Assembly: GCF_002150685.1 (NCBI RefSeq) | Contig: NZ_MSSW01000009.1 | Location: 1 to 64,000 of the forward strand | Direction: 5' to 3' | Source: Algoriphagus antarcticus | GTDB lineage: Bacteria; Bacteroidota; Bacteroidia; Cytophagales; Cyclobacteriaceae | DNA: 64,000 bases | In this document: in pieces, positions 43,063 to 52,290 of the stretch | How the letters are laid out: every line of letters starts with the position of its first letter | Position numbering within the stretch: position 1 is the stretch's first letter | The notes under the pieces: generated by a model | Told to the model about the DNA's origin: nothing | Database searches by the model: none | The model's input: only the letters and a program-made list of their open reading frames with translations | Program-made: the position numbers and the translations under genes

Positions 43063-44618
43063 CATTTGAACTCCTTTAAAATCTTTATTACTGACGAATG
43101 AATTTTTGGGGCAGTTTCCGGTCCTAGGGAGTTGACCTCTCCGTAAGGTCTGTCTTGATTCTCATAGGTATAAGGAGCGACTTCATCCCATTGACTTTTT
43201 GGAATAATATACCCGACCATATCATTTGACATACCAGCAAAAAACTTAAACTGACCAGGTATTTGACTTTGAATAGTAGGAACTTCCAACGGTTCTATTC
43301 CAAAGTCTCCACCATTTGGACTTTCTATTCCCCCATGCAAAATCTCTGGGTAAAGCTCTCCCGGCACATGTACAAAAGTAGCGGGACCGAGTTTCCATGC
43401 CGAAACTTCGGATCGTATATGTTTCCACTTTGTAAAACCGCGATCAAAAATCCCCAAATACGCAGCAAGATGAAAAAGTTTGTTATCCATTTTCAGCTCA
43501 ATAGTCTCCGCTCGAATGGATAGATTGGCTTTATACACTTCAACATACGAACTATCTCGAAGTGTTTCCAGCGTGACTTTAGCTAATGCTCTACCCTGGG
43601 CTACAATTTTATCCGGATTTTGCTTTTTAAATTTTTCCTTGGAGTATGGATCAATCACTTCCATGGAAGGATGGGTTGTCATCAATCCTCCGATCGCACC
43701 ATTTAGCCATATCGCAATTCCGCCCACACCTTCAATCAAAACAGTGTCTTTTTCGACGATCCCGTTTTCCACCATTTCTCTCCAATGATGAGCAAAATCA
43801 GAACTCACTTGAATATTCTCCGACCACAGCGTCTCGGGATGATTTCCCCAATTCATAATAGTGCCCATAGTTTCAAATGTTTCAGCATCTAATACTTGCA
43901 TGAGTTTCAGACCAGCATCGAAAACTTGAGGGTCCCGGGTATCCCCTACAAAAGGCTTCAATTTTTCAGTTTCTTCCGAAAATCTAAAGAAAGCCGGTCT
44001 CAGTTTTTCAAATGCTTCATTAACGGCATCTCTTATACCTTCTTGAACCTGATAAAGATAAGCGGGATCTACTCCTCTTTCGAATTCCGAAGCTCCCCAC
44101 ATTCACATTAAATCTGGTGAGGAATGAACATGCGTACTCGATATAGTGACATAGTCCAACCAGGGATTTGATTGTTGGATCATTTTTCGAGTAGCAATCA
44201 CCTCATCATTGCCAAAACCAATCATATCGATGACTACCAAAGCCATCTTGACATCTCCTGCATCCAATACCATAGCTCTTGCCCATAGCGGATCTAAAAC
44301 TGCTTGAGCCGCTCGCGCCGTATGAAAACCTGCCAACCAAACACCATCGAATTTTCCGTTCCCATTACCATCCAAATAAGTATCCCCATCATCCGGATTA
44401 TACCTTGAATCGCCATTGGCATCTATCCAAGTATCGGGGATCTCGGGACTAATGTCCACTTTGGCAAAACCAGCTTGGATATCATTCTGGCTAGATTGAA
44501 GATTCAGGTCGATCCGGTAGTCTTTGTGCCGATCCCTGAATTGGTAAAGTGAAACAAGCCAGGCAGCCACAACCAAAATCAAAGTTAGACTGAAAAGGAA
44601 AAGAAGAATTTTCTTCAT
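43062..44618 (-). pseudogene. Neutral/alkaline ceramidase-like gene interrupted by an in-frame TGA
   Basis: Two adjacent frames in the same register form one 518-codon gene broken only by TGA at 44105-44103. The first part (171 residues) has a membrane anchor (about 5-25), the start of the ceramidase N-terminal domain (IQAGFAKVDISPE) with an inserted Asp/Asn/Gly-rich stretch (DANGDSRYNPDDGD, DGNGNGKFDG) like calcium-binding loops, and the zinc-site segment ISSTHVHSSPDLM. The second part begins MWGASEF on the next codon and runs 346 residues. Related proteins carry a small residue at this site, so GGA (Gly) to TGA is the simplest change. It is either a recent nonsense mutation or a sequencing error; TGA acts as a stop in neighbouring genes. 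Confidence 0.8.
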
Positions 44619-44762
44619 AGAGTAGATGGATTTAAAGCAGAAAAAGGTGAATTCTAAGTTAGGAGATTTTTTCTCAAAGTGTCCTCGAAACTAGTTGGTT
44701 GGATGCCTCATGACTTTCTTGGAATAGTTATTGAACAAGAGTCATTCCTTTAACATCAGTCT

Positions 44763-45368
44763 ATGAAAGCACGCCTTACTCTTTGCACTATCGTCTTCTT
44801 TGCTTCTCTATCCGTCGCACAGGCTCAGCGTTATGGAACTGCCGTTGGACTTCGATTTGGTAATAATAGCAACTATAGAACAGTCGGCCTGACCGCCCAG
44901 CAACGAATCACAAAGGGACTTACCGTAGAAGGTATCCTTCAATCAGACTTTAAGAGGAACACTACTTTTACCGCATTGTTGGAAAAGCACCGTCCCATTA
45001 TCTCCAAGCGATTTAATTATTATTATGGGGTTGGCGGGTCTTTGGGTATGGAGGAAACCTTTGTGAAAGACGAGGAAAGCAATCAAATTCTACATACTTA
45101 CGGGAATTCTACAGCAGGAATAGACTTGATAGGAGGACTGGAACTCACGCTTTTGAATACTGCCATTTCTATAGATTACAAGCCTAATATAAATCTAGTC
45201 GGCCGTGAGGAATTTTATAGAGGACAAGTGGGTATCTCTGCCCGCATGGTATTGGTGAAAAGTAAGGAGCAAAAGAAAAAGCAAAGACGGCGGCAAAAGG
45301 CAAAAAACAAGTCCCAGAAAGTGCCTTTAAATGAGCAGATCAATTCTATTTTCCAAAAGAAGAATTAG
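44763..45368 (+). CDS. Exported hypothetical protein, probable small outer-membrane beta barrel
   Basis: A 201-residue protein with a signal peptide (about residues 1-21, ending VAQAQ). The mature part alternates polar and hydrophobic residues in short strands rich in Gly and aromatic residues (YGTAVGLRFGNN, YYYGVGGSLGME, TAGIDLIGGLELTLL, AISIDYKPNINLVG), as in small outer-membrane barrels. The last 35 residues are unusual: very basic (KEQKKKQRRRQKAKNKSQK), a tail that would not sit in a barrel. No family is recognised. It overlaps the convergent methyltransferase gene by 4 bases. Confidence 0.75.
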   Translation: MKARLTLCTIVFFASLSVAQAQRYGTAVGLRFGNNSNYRTVGLTAQQRITKGLTVEGILQSDFKRNTTFTALLEKHRPIISKRFNYYYGVGGSLGMEETFVKDEESNQILHTYGNSTAGIDLIGGLELTLLNTAISIDYKPNINLVGREEFYRGQVGISARMVLVKSKEQKKKQRRRQKAKNKSQKVPLNEQINSIFQKKN

Positions 45369-46069
45369 GTATTCTTTGATTTCAGATAGGCTTTTTCGTG
45401 CAAATCAGCTCTAGTTACCACAGATCTAAACCATTTCATTCTAAGAATTTGCTTCTCATGTTCTGTCAAATAGAAATCAGGATGATCGTAGTTCTCTACT
45501 TTTTTTACTAGTTCGTAAAGTGATATTGAAGCGGCAACTGAAATATTAAAGCTCTCAGTGAAGCCCAGCATAGGAATATGCACCAATCCATCGACGCTTT
45601 GCTGCACTTCGGCACTTATTCCCTCGTGCTCATTTCCAAATACCAGTGCAATCTTTTCATCAGGTTCCAAATCATGAATTGAAATTGAGCCTGGCAATGG
45701 GCTAGTTCCATAGATCTTATAGCCTTTTTCTCTGAGGCTAGAAAAGCAATCCTTGACGGCGGTACCCTCTTTGTTGTGATACTTGTATAAATCAATCCAC
45801 TGAGAAGCTCCTCGGGTCACAAAAGGATTGATTTTGTATGCATTCACCTTTTCAATGACATGCACATCCTGTATCCCAAAACAATCGCAGGTTCGGAGAA
45901 CCGCACTGGCATTATGAGTTTTGAAAATATCCTCCAAGACTACAGTCATGAACCGCGTTCTTTGCGCGAGCACTTTCTCCATCACTGATTTCTTATGCTC
46001 AGTGATGAATTGGCTCAAATAATCCAGCCAGCCTTGGTCGATAGTTTCTAAGTGATTTTTTTCCTGCAT
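45365..46069 (-). CDS. TrmH/SpoU family RNA 2'-O-methyltransferase
   Basis: A 234-residue SPOUT methyltransferase. The three SpoU motifs are visible: NASAVLRTCDCFGIQDVHVIE (near 52, with the catalytic Arg), LVFGNEHEGIS (near 145) and IPMLGFTESFNISVAASISLYEL (in parts, near 168), which form the knot and bind SAM. The probable target is the ribose of guanosine 18 in tRNA (TrmH), judged from the length and N-terminal extension, but other SpoU targets are possible. It lies 17 bases downstream of parC on the same strand. Confidence 0.88.
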   Translation of the reverse strand: MQEKNHLETIDQGWLDYLSQFITEHKKSVMEKVLAQRTRFMTVVLEDIFKTHNASAVLRTCDCFGIQDVHVIEKVNAYKINPFVTRGASQWIDLYKYHNKEGTAVKDCFSSLREKGYKIYGTSPLPGSISIHDLEPDEKIALVFGNEHEGISAEVQQSVDGLVHIPMLGFTESFNISVAASISLYELVKKVENYDHPDFYLTEHEKQILRMKWFRSVVTRADLHEKAYLKSKNT

Positions 46070-46086
46070 TTAAAAAAATGAGACTA

Positions 46087-48711
46087 TCAAAATAGCCCCA
46101 ATTGTTCATCATCATCTTTTTTTACAGACAAATCTATCGTAGATCCAATTTCCAGATCATCATCAGAATCCGTTTCATCTTCCTTTCCTTCTGACTCTGT
46201 TTCTTTTGATTCCTCAGCCTTTTTGGACTCTATTAAGCTTAGCTCTTTCACTTCATAAGTGCTTAATTTATTCCCTAAAGCTTTCCATCCTTTGATATCG
46301 ATCAACATATCCAAATCATACTCCATCACTTCTTCCTCTTTGCCTTTGATCAAAGTGACGCGAGCCTGAGGTTGCTTTTCGGTAGAGACTAGCTTCAGAT
46401 AAGACTGCTTATGATCGGAAATAAAATTGAAATTCTTATTTAGCGTAGTCGTTTCGATTTGGAAACGCTTTATATAATAGGTTTTACTTCCACCATCAAA
46501 GTAAATAGCTGACAGCACTTTATCAGAATTAAATTTCTCGATCAATACAATGTTTGAAGCATCGTATCGATTAGTCAATTCAAAGGTGGTCAATTCATAA
46601 TCACCACTTTTGTAACAAACCAAAATTCTATCGTCTCCAAGGAAATTGCCTATCAATTTCCCTCGCTCATCCGTGTTCAATCGACCCACAATTGAGTCGT
46701 AGTAGATATTCAATCCTCCCAAAGTGGAGACACCTTCCATCTTCAATTGAATCTTCCGAATTGGGTATCGAGTCAGAATATTTCCTCCTGCTCCTCTTCC
46801 TTTGATTTCAATTGTAGAGAAATCAAAATCAAAAACCTTGACCCGTGCCTTTGCTCCCTGAGTCAAATAAACGGTGATAATTTCTGCTTCTCCATTTGGA
46901 TTGGCAGTGAGATAAAGCGTCTTACTTCCTTTGCTTCCTTTGTTAAGCAGGTACTCTTTGTCCCTAGTGACAGCCAATACCTGGAAACGCTTCACCATCG
47001 CACGGCCAGTTCCTCCATCTAAGTAGATGAAATTATATACCATTCGCTCATCACCTTTTCGGAATACGGCTACATGCAAAATATCCTTGCCCATGAAATT
47101 CTTCTCCTGGATCTTGGAAACCATGCACACACCATCTTTTCGAATCACGATGATATCATCTAGATCAGAACAATCGCATATAAACTCATCTTTTTTGAGC
47201 CCGTACCCTACAAAGCCATCTGCACGATTTACATATAGCTTCGCATTGCTTGCCGCCACCGTATTGGCCTGAATAGCATCAAAAGTCCTGATTTCAGTCT
47301 TACGCTCTCGGCCTTTACCGTATTTTGTCAGCAGGTTTTCATAGTATGCTATCGCATAATCGGTCAGGTGTCTCAAATGGTGATTCACTTCCTTCAGCTC
47401 ATCTTGAAGTCGCTTCATCAACTCATCTGCTTTGAACGTATCAAATTTGGAAATACGCTTGATCTTGATCTCTGTCAAGCGAACCAAATCATCCGTGGTG
47501 ATTTCTCTATAAAAATCAGGCTTATAGGGATCCAAACCTTCATCTATAGCTTTCAAAACATCATCCCAAGTAGTGCACTCTTCTATGTCTCGGTAGATTC
47601 TGTTTTCGATGAATATTTTTTCTAGGGAAGAAAATAGCAACTTCTCCATCAACTCACCTTTGCGAATTTCTAGCTCGCGCTTGAGAAGAGCTCTGGTCTG
47701 CTTGGTATTGTATTCAAGAATATCATTTACAGTGAGAAATACTGGAGTATCCTTGATAATCACGCAAGCATTTGGCGAGATAGACACTTCACAATCTGTG
47801 AAAGCATACAGCGCATCAATCGTAACATCAGGAGAAACTCCAGGCGCCAACTGAATCGCTATCTCCACATCTTTAGCAGTGTTATCGACTACTTTTTTGA
47901 TCTTAATTTTACCCTTATCATTTGCTTTCAGGATAGAATCAATCAAAGTATCTGTAGTCACTCCAAATGGTATATCCTTTATTAAAAGTGTTTTACTATC
48001 TTCTTCTTCAATTCTTGCTCGAACTTTTACTCTACCACCTCTTAGACCTTCATTGTATTCGGAGAAGTCTGCAAATCCTCCTGTGATAAAATCTGGTAGT
48101 ACATTGGTTTTATTTCCATTAAGGATCTCAATAGAAGCAATTACCAACTCGCAAAAGTTGTGTGGAAGGATCTTGGTAGAAAGTCCCACCGCTATACCTT
48201 CTACACCCTGCGCCAGCAAAAGGGGGAATTTGACAGGTAGCGTAACTGGCTCTCTTTTTCTACCGTCGTAAGAAAGTTGCCACTCGGTAGTTTGCGCATT
48301 GAACAATACCTCAAGAGCAAACTTGGAAAGTCGAGCTTCAATATATCTAGCAGCCGCTGCTCGGTCACCAGTCCTTACGTCACCCCAGTTTCCCTGGGTT
48401 TCTATTAGCAGGTCCTTTTGACCCATATTTACTATTGCATCACCGATGGAAGCGTCACCATGTGGGTGAAACTGCATGGATTGACCGATGATATTGGCAA
48501 CTTTATTAAATCTGCCATCATCCATCTCCTTCATTGCATGCATGATTCTTCGCTGTACAGGCTTCAGACCATCCTCAATTGCTGGAACAGCCCGCTCTAG
48601 AATTACATATGAAGCATAATCAAGAAACCATTCCTTGTACATTCCTGTCACAGGGACAGAAGTGTGCAGCGATTCGTCTCCGTTCTCAGATAAATTATTT
48701 TCGTCACTCAT
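46087..48711 (-). CDS. parC: DNA topoisomerase IV subunit A
   Basis: An 874-residue type II topoisomerase subunit that cleaves and rejoins DNA. The winged-helix catalytic region has RRIMHAMKEMDDGRFNKVANIIGQ (in parts) and the active-site Tyr 123 in RAAAARYIEARLS. The C-terminal beta-pinwheel is divergent and lacks an obvious GyrA box, and the extreme C-terminus is an acidic Lys/Glu/Asp tail ending QLGLF. These features and the nearby subunit B gene favour ParC over GyrA. Between parE and parC on the same strand lies a SatD-like gene. Confidence 0.92.
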   Translation of the reverse strand: MSDENNLSENGDESLHTSVPVTGMYKEWFLDYASYVILERAVPAIEDGLKPVQRRIMHAMKEMDDGRFNKVANIIGQSMQFHPHGDASIGDAIVNMGQKDLLIETQGNWGDVRTGDRAAAARYIEARLSKFALEVLFNAQTTEWQLSYDGRKREPVTLPVKFPLLLAQGVEGIAVGLSTKILPHNFCELVIASIEILNGNKTNVLPDFITGGFADFSEYNEGLRGGRVKVRARIEEEDSKTLLIKDIPFGVTTDTLIDSILKANDKGKIKIKKVVDNTAKDVEIAIQLAPGVSPDVTIDALYAFTDCEVSISPNACVIIKDTPVFLTVNDILEYNTKQTRALLKRELEIRKGELMEKLLFSSLEKIFIENRIYRDIEECTTWDDVLKAIDEGLDPYKPDFYREITTDDLVRLTEIKIKRISKFDTFKADELMKRLQDELKEVNHHLRHLTDYAIAYYENLLTKYGKGRERKTEIRTFDAIQANTVAASNAKLYVNRADGFVGYGLKKDEFICDCSDLDDIIVIRKDGVCMVSKIQEKNFMGKDILHVAVFRKGDERMVYNFIYLDGGTGRAMVKRFQVLAVTRDKEYLLNKGSKGSKTLYLTANPNGEAEIITVYLTQGAKARVKVFDFDFSTIEIKGRGAGGNILTRYPIRKIQLKMEGVSTLGGLNIYYDSIVGRLNTDERGKLIGNFLGDDRILVCYKSGDYELTTFELTNRYDASNIVLIEKFNSDKVLSAIYFDGGSKTYYIKRFQIETTTLNKNFNFISDHKQSYLKLVSTEKQPQARVTLIKGKEEEVMEYDLDMLIDIKGWKALGNKLSTYEVKELSLIESKKAEESKETESEGKEDETDSDDDLEIGSTIDLSVKKDDDEQLGLF

Positions 48712-49019
48712 GTTACAGTCCAGTATTTATAAAGTTGGAAAGTCAATAAAACCAGTCCAACAGAAATCATATTTCCGACTAGGAAATAGTCATTTGAAAT
48801 TTTGTTTTAATCTGCTTTGATTCTTGTACCGATTTTCAAAGCGCCAAATAGCGTCAATCTATAGTAAACACCGGCAATCAGACAGAGCTAAATAAAGATC
48901 CGCTCAATTATTTCATTCCACATTGGACGTTTAAGCCATAGTTTTTTAGATACTTCATTCGCACACGCTTAAAGATGAAATAAGCGGGCACTTCAGAAGC
49001 CTAATAAAAACCAATAAAC
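48712..49019. other. Intergenic region upstream of parC, no gene seen
   Basis: About 308 bases separate parC from the SatD-like gene upstream. A weak 6-bp inverted repeat, CGCTTA / TAAGCG (48966-48971 and 48981-48986), has no T-run. It must contain the parC promoter on the minus strand, but I do not see a convincing match to the consensus. Confidence 0.4.
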
Positions 49020-49649
49020 CTAATCTCTGTCCCCATATATCAGATTGACAAGCTTCTTCCTTTTTTGATAAGAAGAGAAATCTAAAGATCTAAATCGTCT
49101 CCACATCAGCGAAACATCTTTGTCTAAGTCTTTTGCTACTTTTTTGTAGTCCTCAAACTTAAAATAACCTTTAATTATGTCCTTGTCTTTCCATTTCCAC
49201 TGCTCTTGTAATTCCAAGAGAAGGTTGAGTGATAAGGCCATCTGGCGTTTTTGGGGAAAATCCCCATTCAGCATTAATCTATCTTCGGCTGACTTCATCT
49301 CCACCAGTGCCTCCTTGGCTTCTGCAAATCCAGAACCCAGCATTCCGTAGGCGATTACGGGATTAATCTCTGTATCAATCTCTCCCAATGTCACACTATA
49401 TCTAATCAGAATGGGTATTTCTAGCTGCCATCTATATTCCTCCAAAGCTACAAGGACGAAAGCAACAGCTTCTACGGACTTTACAATCCCTTGAAATTCG
49501 TCACCTAATGTAATCGTCAAAGGTGATGCTAATACTTCCTTGAATGAATCGTTAACCATTCTGATAAGCTCAGCGAAATTCTTTTGTAGGGCTAATTGGT
49601 CAGCATCGCTGCTTTTGACCACATCTCCCATAAGTATCCACTCTCTCAT
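49020..49649 (-). CDS. SatD-like protein inside the topoisomerase IV locus
   Basis: A 209-residue protein related in layout to the gene at 2807. Motifs in order: LMGDVVKSSD (Asp 9), LTITLGDEFQGIV (Asp 50), a helix VALEEYR, IRYSVTLGEI (Arg 83) and YGMLGSGFAEAKEAL (near 101). Their order and spacing recall the class III nucleotide-cyclase palm (for example GDxF and RxxIxxGE patterns), although the Asn and Arg of the catalytic VNxAxR motif are not seen. The C-terminal part (YKKVAKDLDKDVSLMWRRFRSLDF) could be a helix-turn-helix. Three palindromes stand immediately upstream. Its place between parE and parC suggests a link to DNA topology or replication stress; this is inference. Confidence 0.72.
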   Translation of the reverse strand: MREWILMGDVVKSSDADQLALQKNFAELIRMVNDSFKEVLASPLTITLGDEFQGIVKSVEAVAFVLVALEEYRWQLEIPILIRYSVTLGEIDTEINPVIAYGMLGSGFAEAKEALVEMKSAEDRLMLNGDFPQKRQMALSLNLLLELQEQWKWKDKDIIKGYFKFEDYKKVAKDLDKDVSLMWRRFRSLDFSSYQKRKKLVNLIYGDRD

Positions 49650-49660
49650 AAGGCATTTAA

Positions 49661-49740
49661 TTTACATCATTAAATCATTGTAAATATGATGCAATTTAAA
49701 ATAGATTTGCATAATTAATACAATTTTGAAAATTATTGCA
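49661..49740. promoter_or_regulatory. Three imperfect palindromes, 28-29 bp spacing, upstream of the second SatD-like gene
   Basis: Plus-strand positions: 49661-49684 (arms TTTACA / TGTAAA), 49689-49712 (ATGCAA / TTGCAT) and 49719-49740 (TACAAT / ATTGCA, one mismatch). Centres are at 49672.5, 49700.5 and 49729.5, so 28 and 29 bp apart. The nearest ends 11 bases from the start codon. The number, spacing and position match the three palindromes before the other SatD-like gene, but the motif sequence differs. Confidence 0.6.
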
Positions 49741-49755
49741 TTTTATACGCAAAAG

Positions 49756-51657
49756 TTAAGCGGCTTCATTTTCTTCTTCAGTCCCCTCAGTGGTCTTAGG
49801 GTCATCCAGGGCCAAGTCTTTCTCAATTTTAAGATTCTTGATTATAAAATTCTGACGAGTAGGCGTGTTTTTCCCCATATAGAAAGTAAGCAAGTCAACA
49901 ATCTTTGTTTCCTTATTCAGGATAATTGGTTCCAATCGAATATCCTCTCCAATAAATCCACCGAATTCCTCCGGAGAAATCTCTCCCAATCCCTTGAATC
50001 GGGTAATCTCTGGCTTATTTCCAAGCTTATGAATAGCTCGCTGTCGCTCTTCATCCGAGTAGCAATAGATCGTTTCTTTCTTATTTCGCACGCGGAAAAG
50101 CGGGGTATCAAGGATGAATAAATGCCCATTCTTCACCAGATCAGGGAAAAACTGCAAGAAATAAGTCATGATCAGCAAGCGAATGTGCATGCCATCTACA
50201 TCAGCGTCTGTTGCGATTACAATTTTACGATACCTAAGATTCTCGATTCCATCTTCAATATTCAAGGCATGCTGAAGAAGATTGAATTCTTCATTTTCAT
50301 ATACTACTTTCTTGGTCATTCCAAAGCAGTTCAATGGCTTTCCTCTAAGAGAAAAGACAGCCTGAGTCTGTACATCACGTGATTTGGTGATAGATCCCGA
50401 GGCAGAGTCACCCTCGGTAAGGAAGAGCATTGTATTCGCTTTCACGTCCTCGTTTGCCTTTGGATCGTCGTAGTGAACGCGGCAATCTCTCAGCTTCTTA
50501 TTATGAAGATTGGCCTTTTTCGCCCGTTCATTGGCAAGCTTCTTAATTCCAGAAATCTCTTTTCGTTCGCGCTCAGATTGAAGAATTCTCTTCAATAGTG
50601 CATCAGCAACTGCCGGGTTTTTATGTAGGTAATTATCAAGGTCAGTCTTCAAAAAGTCATTGATAAAGGCTCGCACGGTCGGGCCATCAGGACCAATAGA
50701 TTGAGAACCTAGCTTTGTCTTGGTTTGAGATTCGAAAACTGGTTCCTGAACACGTATAGAAATTGCAGCTACCACACTTTGGCGAATGTCGGAAGCATCG
50801 TAATCCTTCTTGAAAAACTCACGAACTGTCTTAACCAGTGCTTCTCGGAATGCTGCCAAATGCGTTCCTCCTTGGGTTGTATATTGCCCGTTTACGAAAG
50901 AATAATACTCTTCTCCATACTGATTGGAGTGAGTGAGAGCCATTTCTATATCATTTCCTTTCAGGTGAATGATTGGGTATCTCTGAGTTTCCTCGTCAAT
51001 CTTATTGGAAAGCAGATCATAAAGTCCTCTATCGGAGAAGTACTTCTTGCCATTATAATTAATGGTAAGACCAGCATTCAGATAGGCATAGTACCAAATC
51101 TGATTTTCAAGGTATTCTGGTATGAAGTGGTAATTCTTGAAAATCCCTCCATCAGGAGAAAATATCACTTTGGTACCATTTCGATCAGATGATTTGCTGA
51201 TCGGAGGATCGCTTACCAAGATGCCTTTTTCGAATTCAGCCACTTTGGTATCTCCCTCACGATAAGCTTGTACTTTGAAAAAATCGGAAAGTGCATTCAC
51301 TGCTTTGGTACCGACACCATTCAGACCTACAGATTTCTGGAAAGCTCCCGAGTCGTATTTGCCACCGGTATTGATTTTGGATACACAATCGATCACTTTT
51401 CCCAGCGGAATACCTCGGCCATAATCCCGAACTTCTACTTTATGTTCGGAGATTTTCACATCTATAGTTCTCCCGTAGCCCATCATGTGCTCATCAATGG
51501 AGTTGTCTAATACCTCTTTCACTAGGACATAGATCCCATCATCTTGCGCACTTCCATCACCCAATTTACCGATGTACATACCGGGTCTTAGTCTGATGTG
51601 CTCTCTCCAATCAAGGGATTTGATACTGTCTTCTGTATATTTAACTGCTTCAGCCAT
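49756..51657 (-). CDS. parE: DNA topoisomerase IV subunit B
   Basis: A 633-residue ATPase subunit of topoisomerase IV. The GHKL ATP site shows [12 protein letters not shown] (near 46), DYGRGIPLG (near 81) and [13 protein letters not shown] (near 111). The transducer includes [16 protein letters not shown]. The TOPRIM domain has [12 protein letters not shown] (near 412), [10 protein letters not shown] and a C-terminal [13 protein letters not shown]. The length is at the short end, as for ParE rather than the longer GyrB of this phylum. It follows a small membrane protein gene by 23 bases. Confidence 0.93.
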   Translation of the reverse strand: MAEAVKYTEDSIKSLDWREHIRLRPGMYIGKLGDGSAQDDGIYVLVKEVLDNSIDEHMMGYGRTIDVKISEHKVEVRDYGRGIPLGKVIDCVSKINTGGKYDSGAFQKSVGLNGVGTKAVNALSDFFKVQAYREGDTKVAEFEKGILVSDPPISKSSDRNGTKVIFSPDGGIFKNYHFIPEYLENQIWYYAYLNAGLTINYNGKKYFSDRGLYDLLSNKIDEETQRYPIIHLKGNDIEMALTHSNQYGEEYYSFVNGQYTTQGGTHLAAFREALVKTVREFFKKDYDASDIRQSVVAAISIRVQEPVFESQTKTKLGSQSIGPDGPTVRAFINDFLKTDLDNYLHKNPAVADALLKRILQSERERKEISGIKKLANERAKKANLHNKKLRDCRVHYDDPKANEDVKANTMLFLTEGDSASGSITKSRDVQTQAVFSLRGKPLNCFGMTKKVVYENEEFNLLQHALNIEDGIENLRYRKIVIATDADVDGMHIRLLIMTYFLQFFPDLVKNGHLFILDTPLFRVRNKKETIYCYSDEERQRAIHKLGNKPEITRFKGLGEISPEEFGGFIGEDIRLEPIILNKETKIVDLLTFYMGKNTPTRQNFIIKNLKIEKDLALDDPKTTEGTEEENEAA

Positions 51658-51680
51658 ATTCTATTTGATCCTAATTATCG

Positions 51681-52175
51681 TCAAGACTTATTTTTCACCT
51701 GATTGAATTTCCCCACCAGGATCGCAAACAATCCAATCACCCAGACGACGAAAAGCCCAGGAATAAGGTAAAAGAAGAAATTGTACTGGCTAGCGGCGAT
51801 TTCATCTTGATTATTGATAGCATGAGTATAAAACACCAGCATGCCTAAGCTCATATTGAGTATACCTCCAAAGGAATAAAACCAACCCAGATAATAATCT
51901 CGAAAATTATCCCCTATCGGGAAAATTCGGATCAATCCTTTGTGATTTTTGGTTTCAAGTAATTTTGGAGGAAGTAGTACGATCACATTCATTATAATAA
52001 AAATGGCGATCATTCCATAAAAAAAAGTCTCTTTGCTAAGCTTTTCGGGTGATAATCCATTTTCATCAAAATTGTAACTAACCTTCTCTGGCATTGCAGA
52101 ATAGAAATACAAAAGGAAGAAAATGAAGAGAACGACAGTGAGAAAATAAAAGGCTTTTCCGAATCGGTAATACAT
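51681..52175 (-). CDS. Hypothetical membrane protein, four helices
   Basis: A 164-residue protein with four hydrophobic segments (about 8-27, 51-68, 97-116 and 131-155). A periplasmic-type loop after the first helix reads MPEKVSYNFDENGLSPEKLSKETFFY, reminiscent of the DUF1648 family loop (a PxxxxxHF-type pattern), but the match is weak. No catalytic residue is obvious. It lies 23 bases upstream of parE on the same strand, so it probably shares its promoter, and it is divergent from the sterol desaturase gene. Confidence 0.7.
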   Translation of the reverse strand: MYYRFGKAFYFLTVVLFIFFLLYFYSAMPEKVSYNFDENGLSPEKLSKETFFYGMIAIFIIMNVIVLLPPKLLETKNHKGLIRIFPIGDNFRDYYLGWFYSFGGILNMSLGMLVFYTHAINNQDEIAASQYNFFFYLIPGLFVVWVIGLFAILVGKFNQVKNKS

Positions 52176-52290
52176 AATTGAGGCGAATTGAATGCGCTAA
52201 TATAAAGGATTTGCCCAAACAGAATCAGACTTATCCGTGTTCCTTTTATCTTTATCTTTGACAAGTAGCTTCGCAAAAACATTCAATATA

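Noticed and set aside
44103..44105. Possible TGA recoding (selenocysteine or glycine) in the ceramidase-like gene
   Set aside because: TGA acts as a normal stop in several neighbouring genes, and there is no clear selenocysteine-insertion hairpin right after the codon. A nonsense mutation or read error is simpler.
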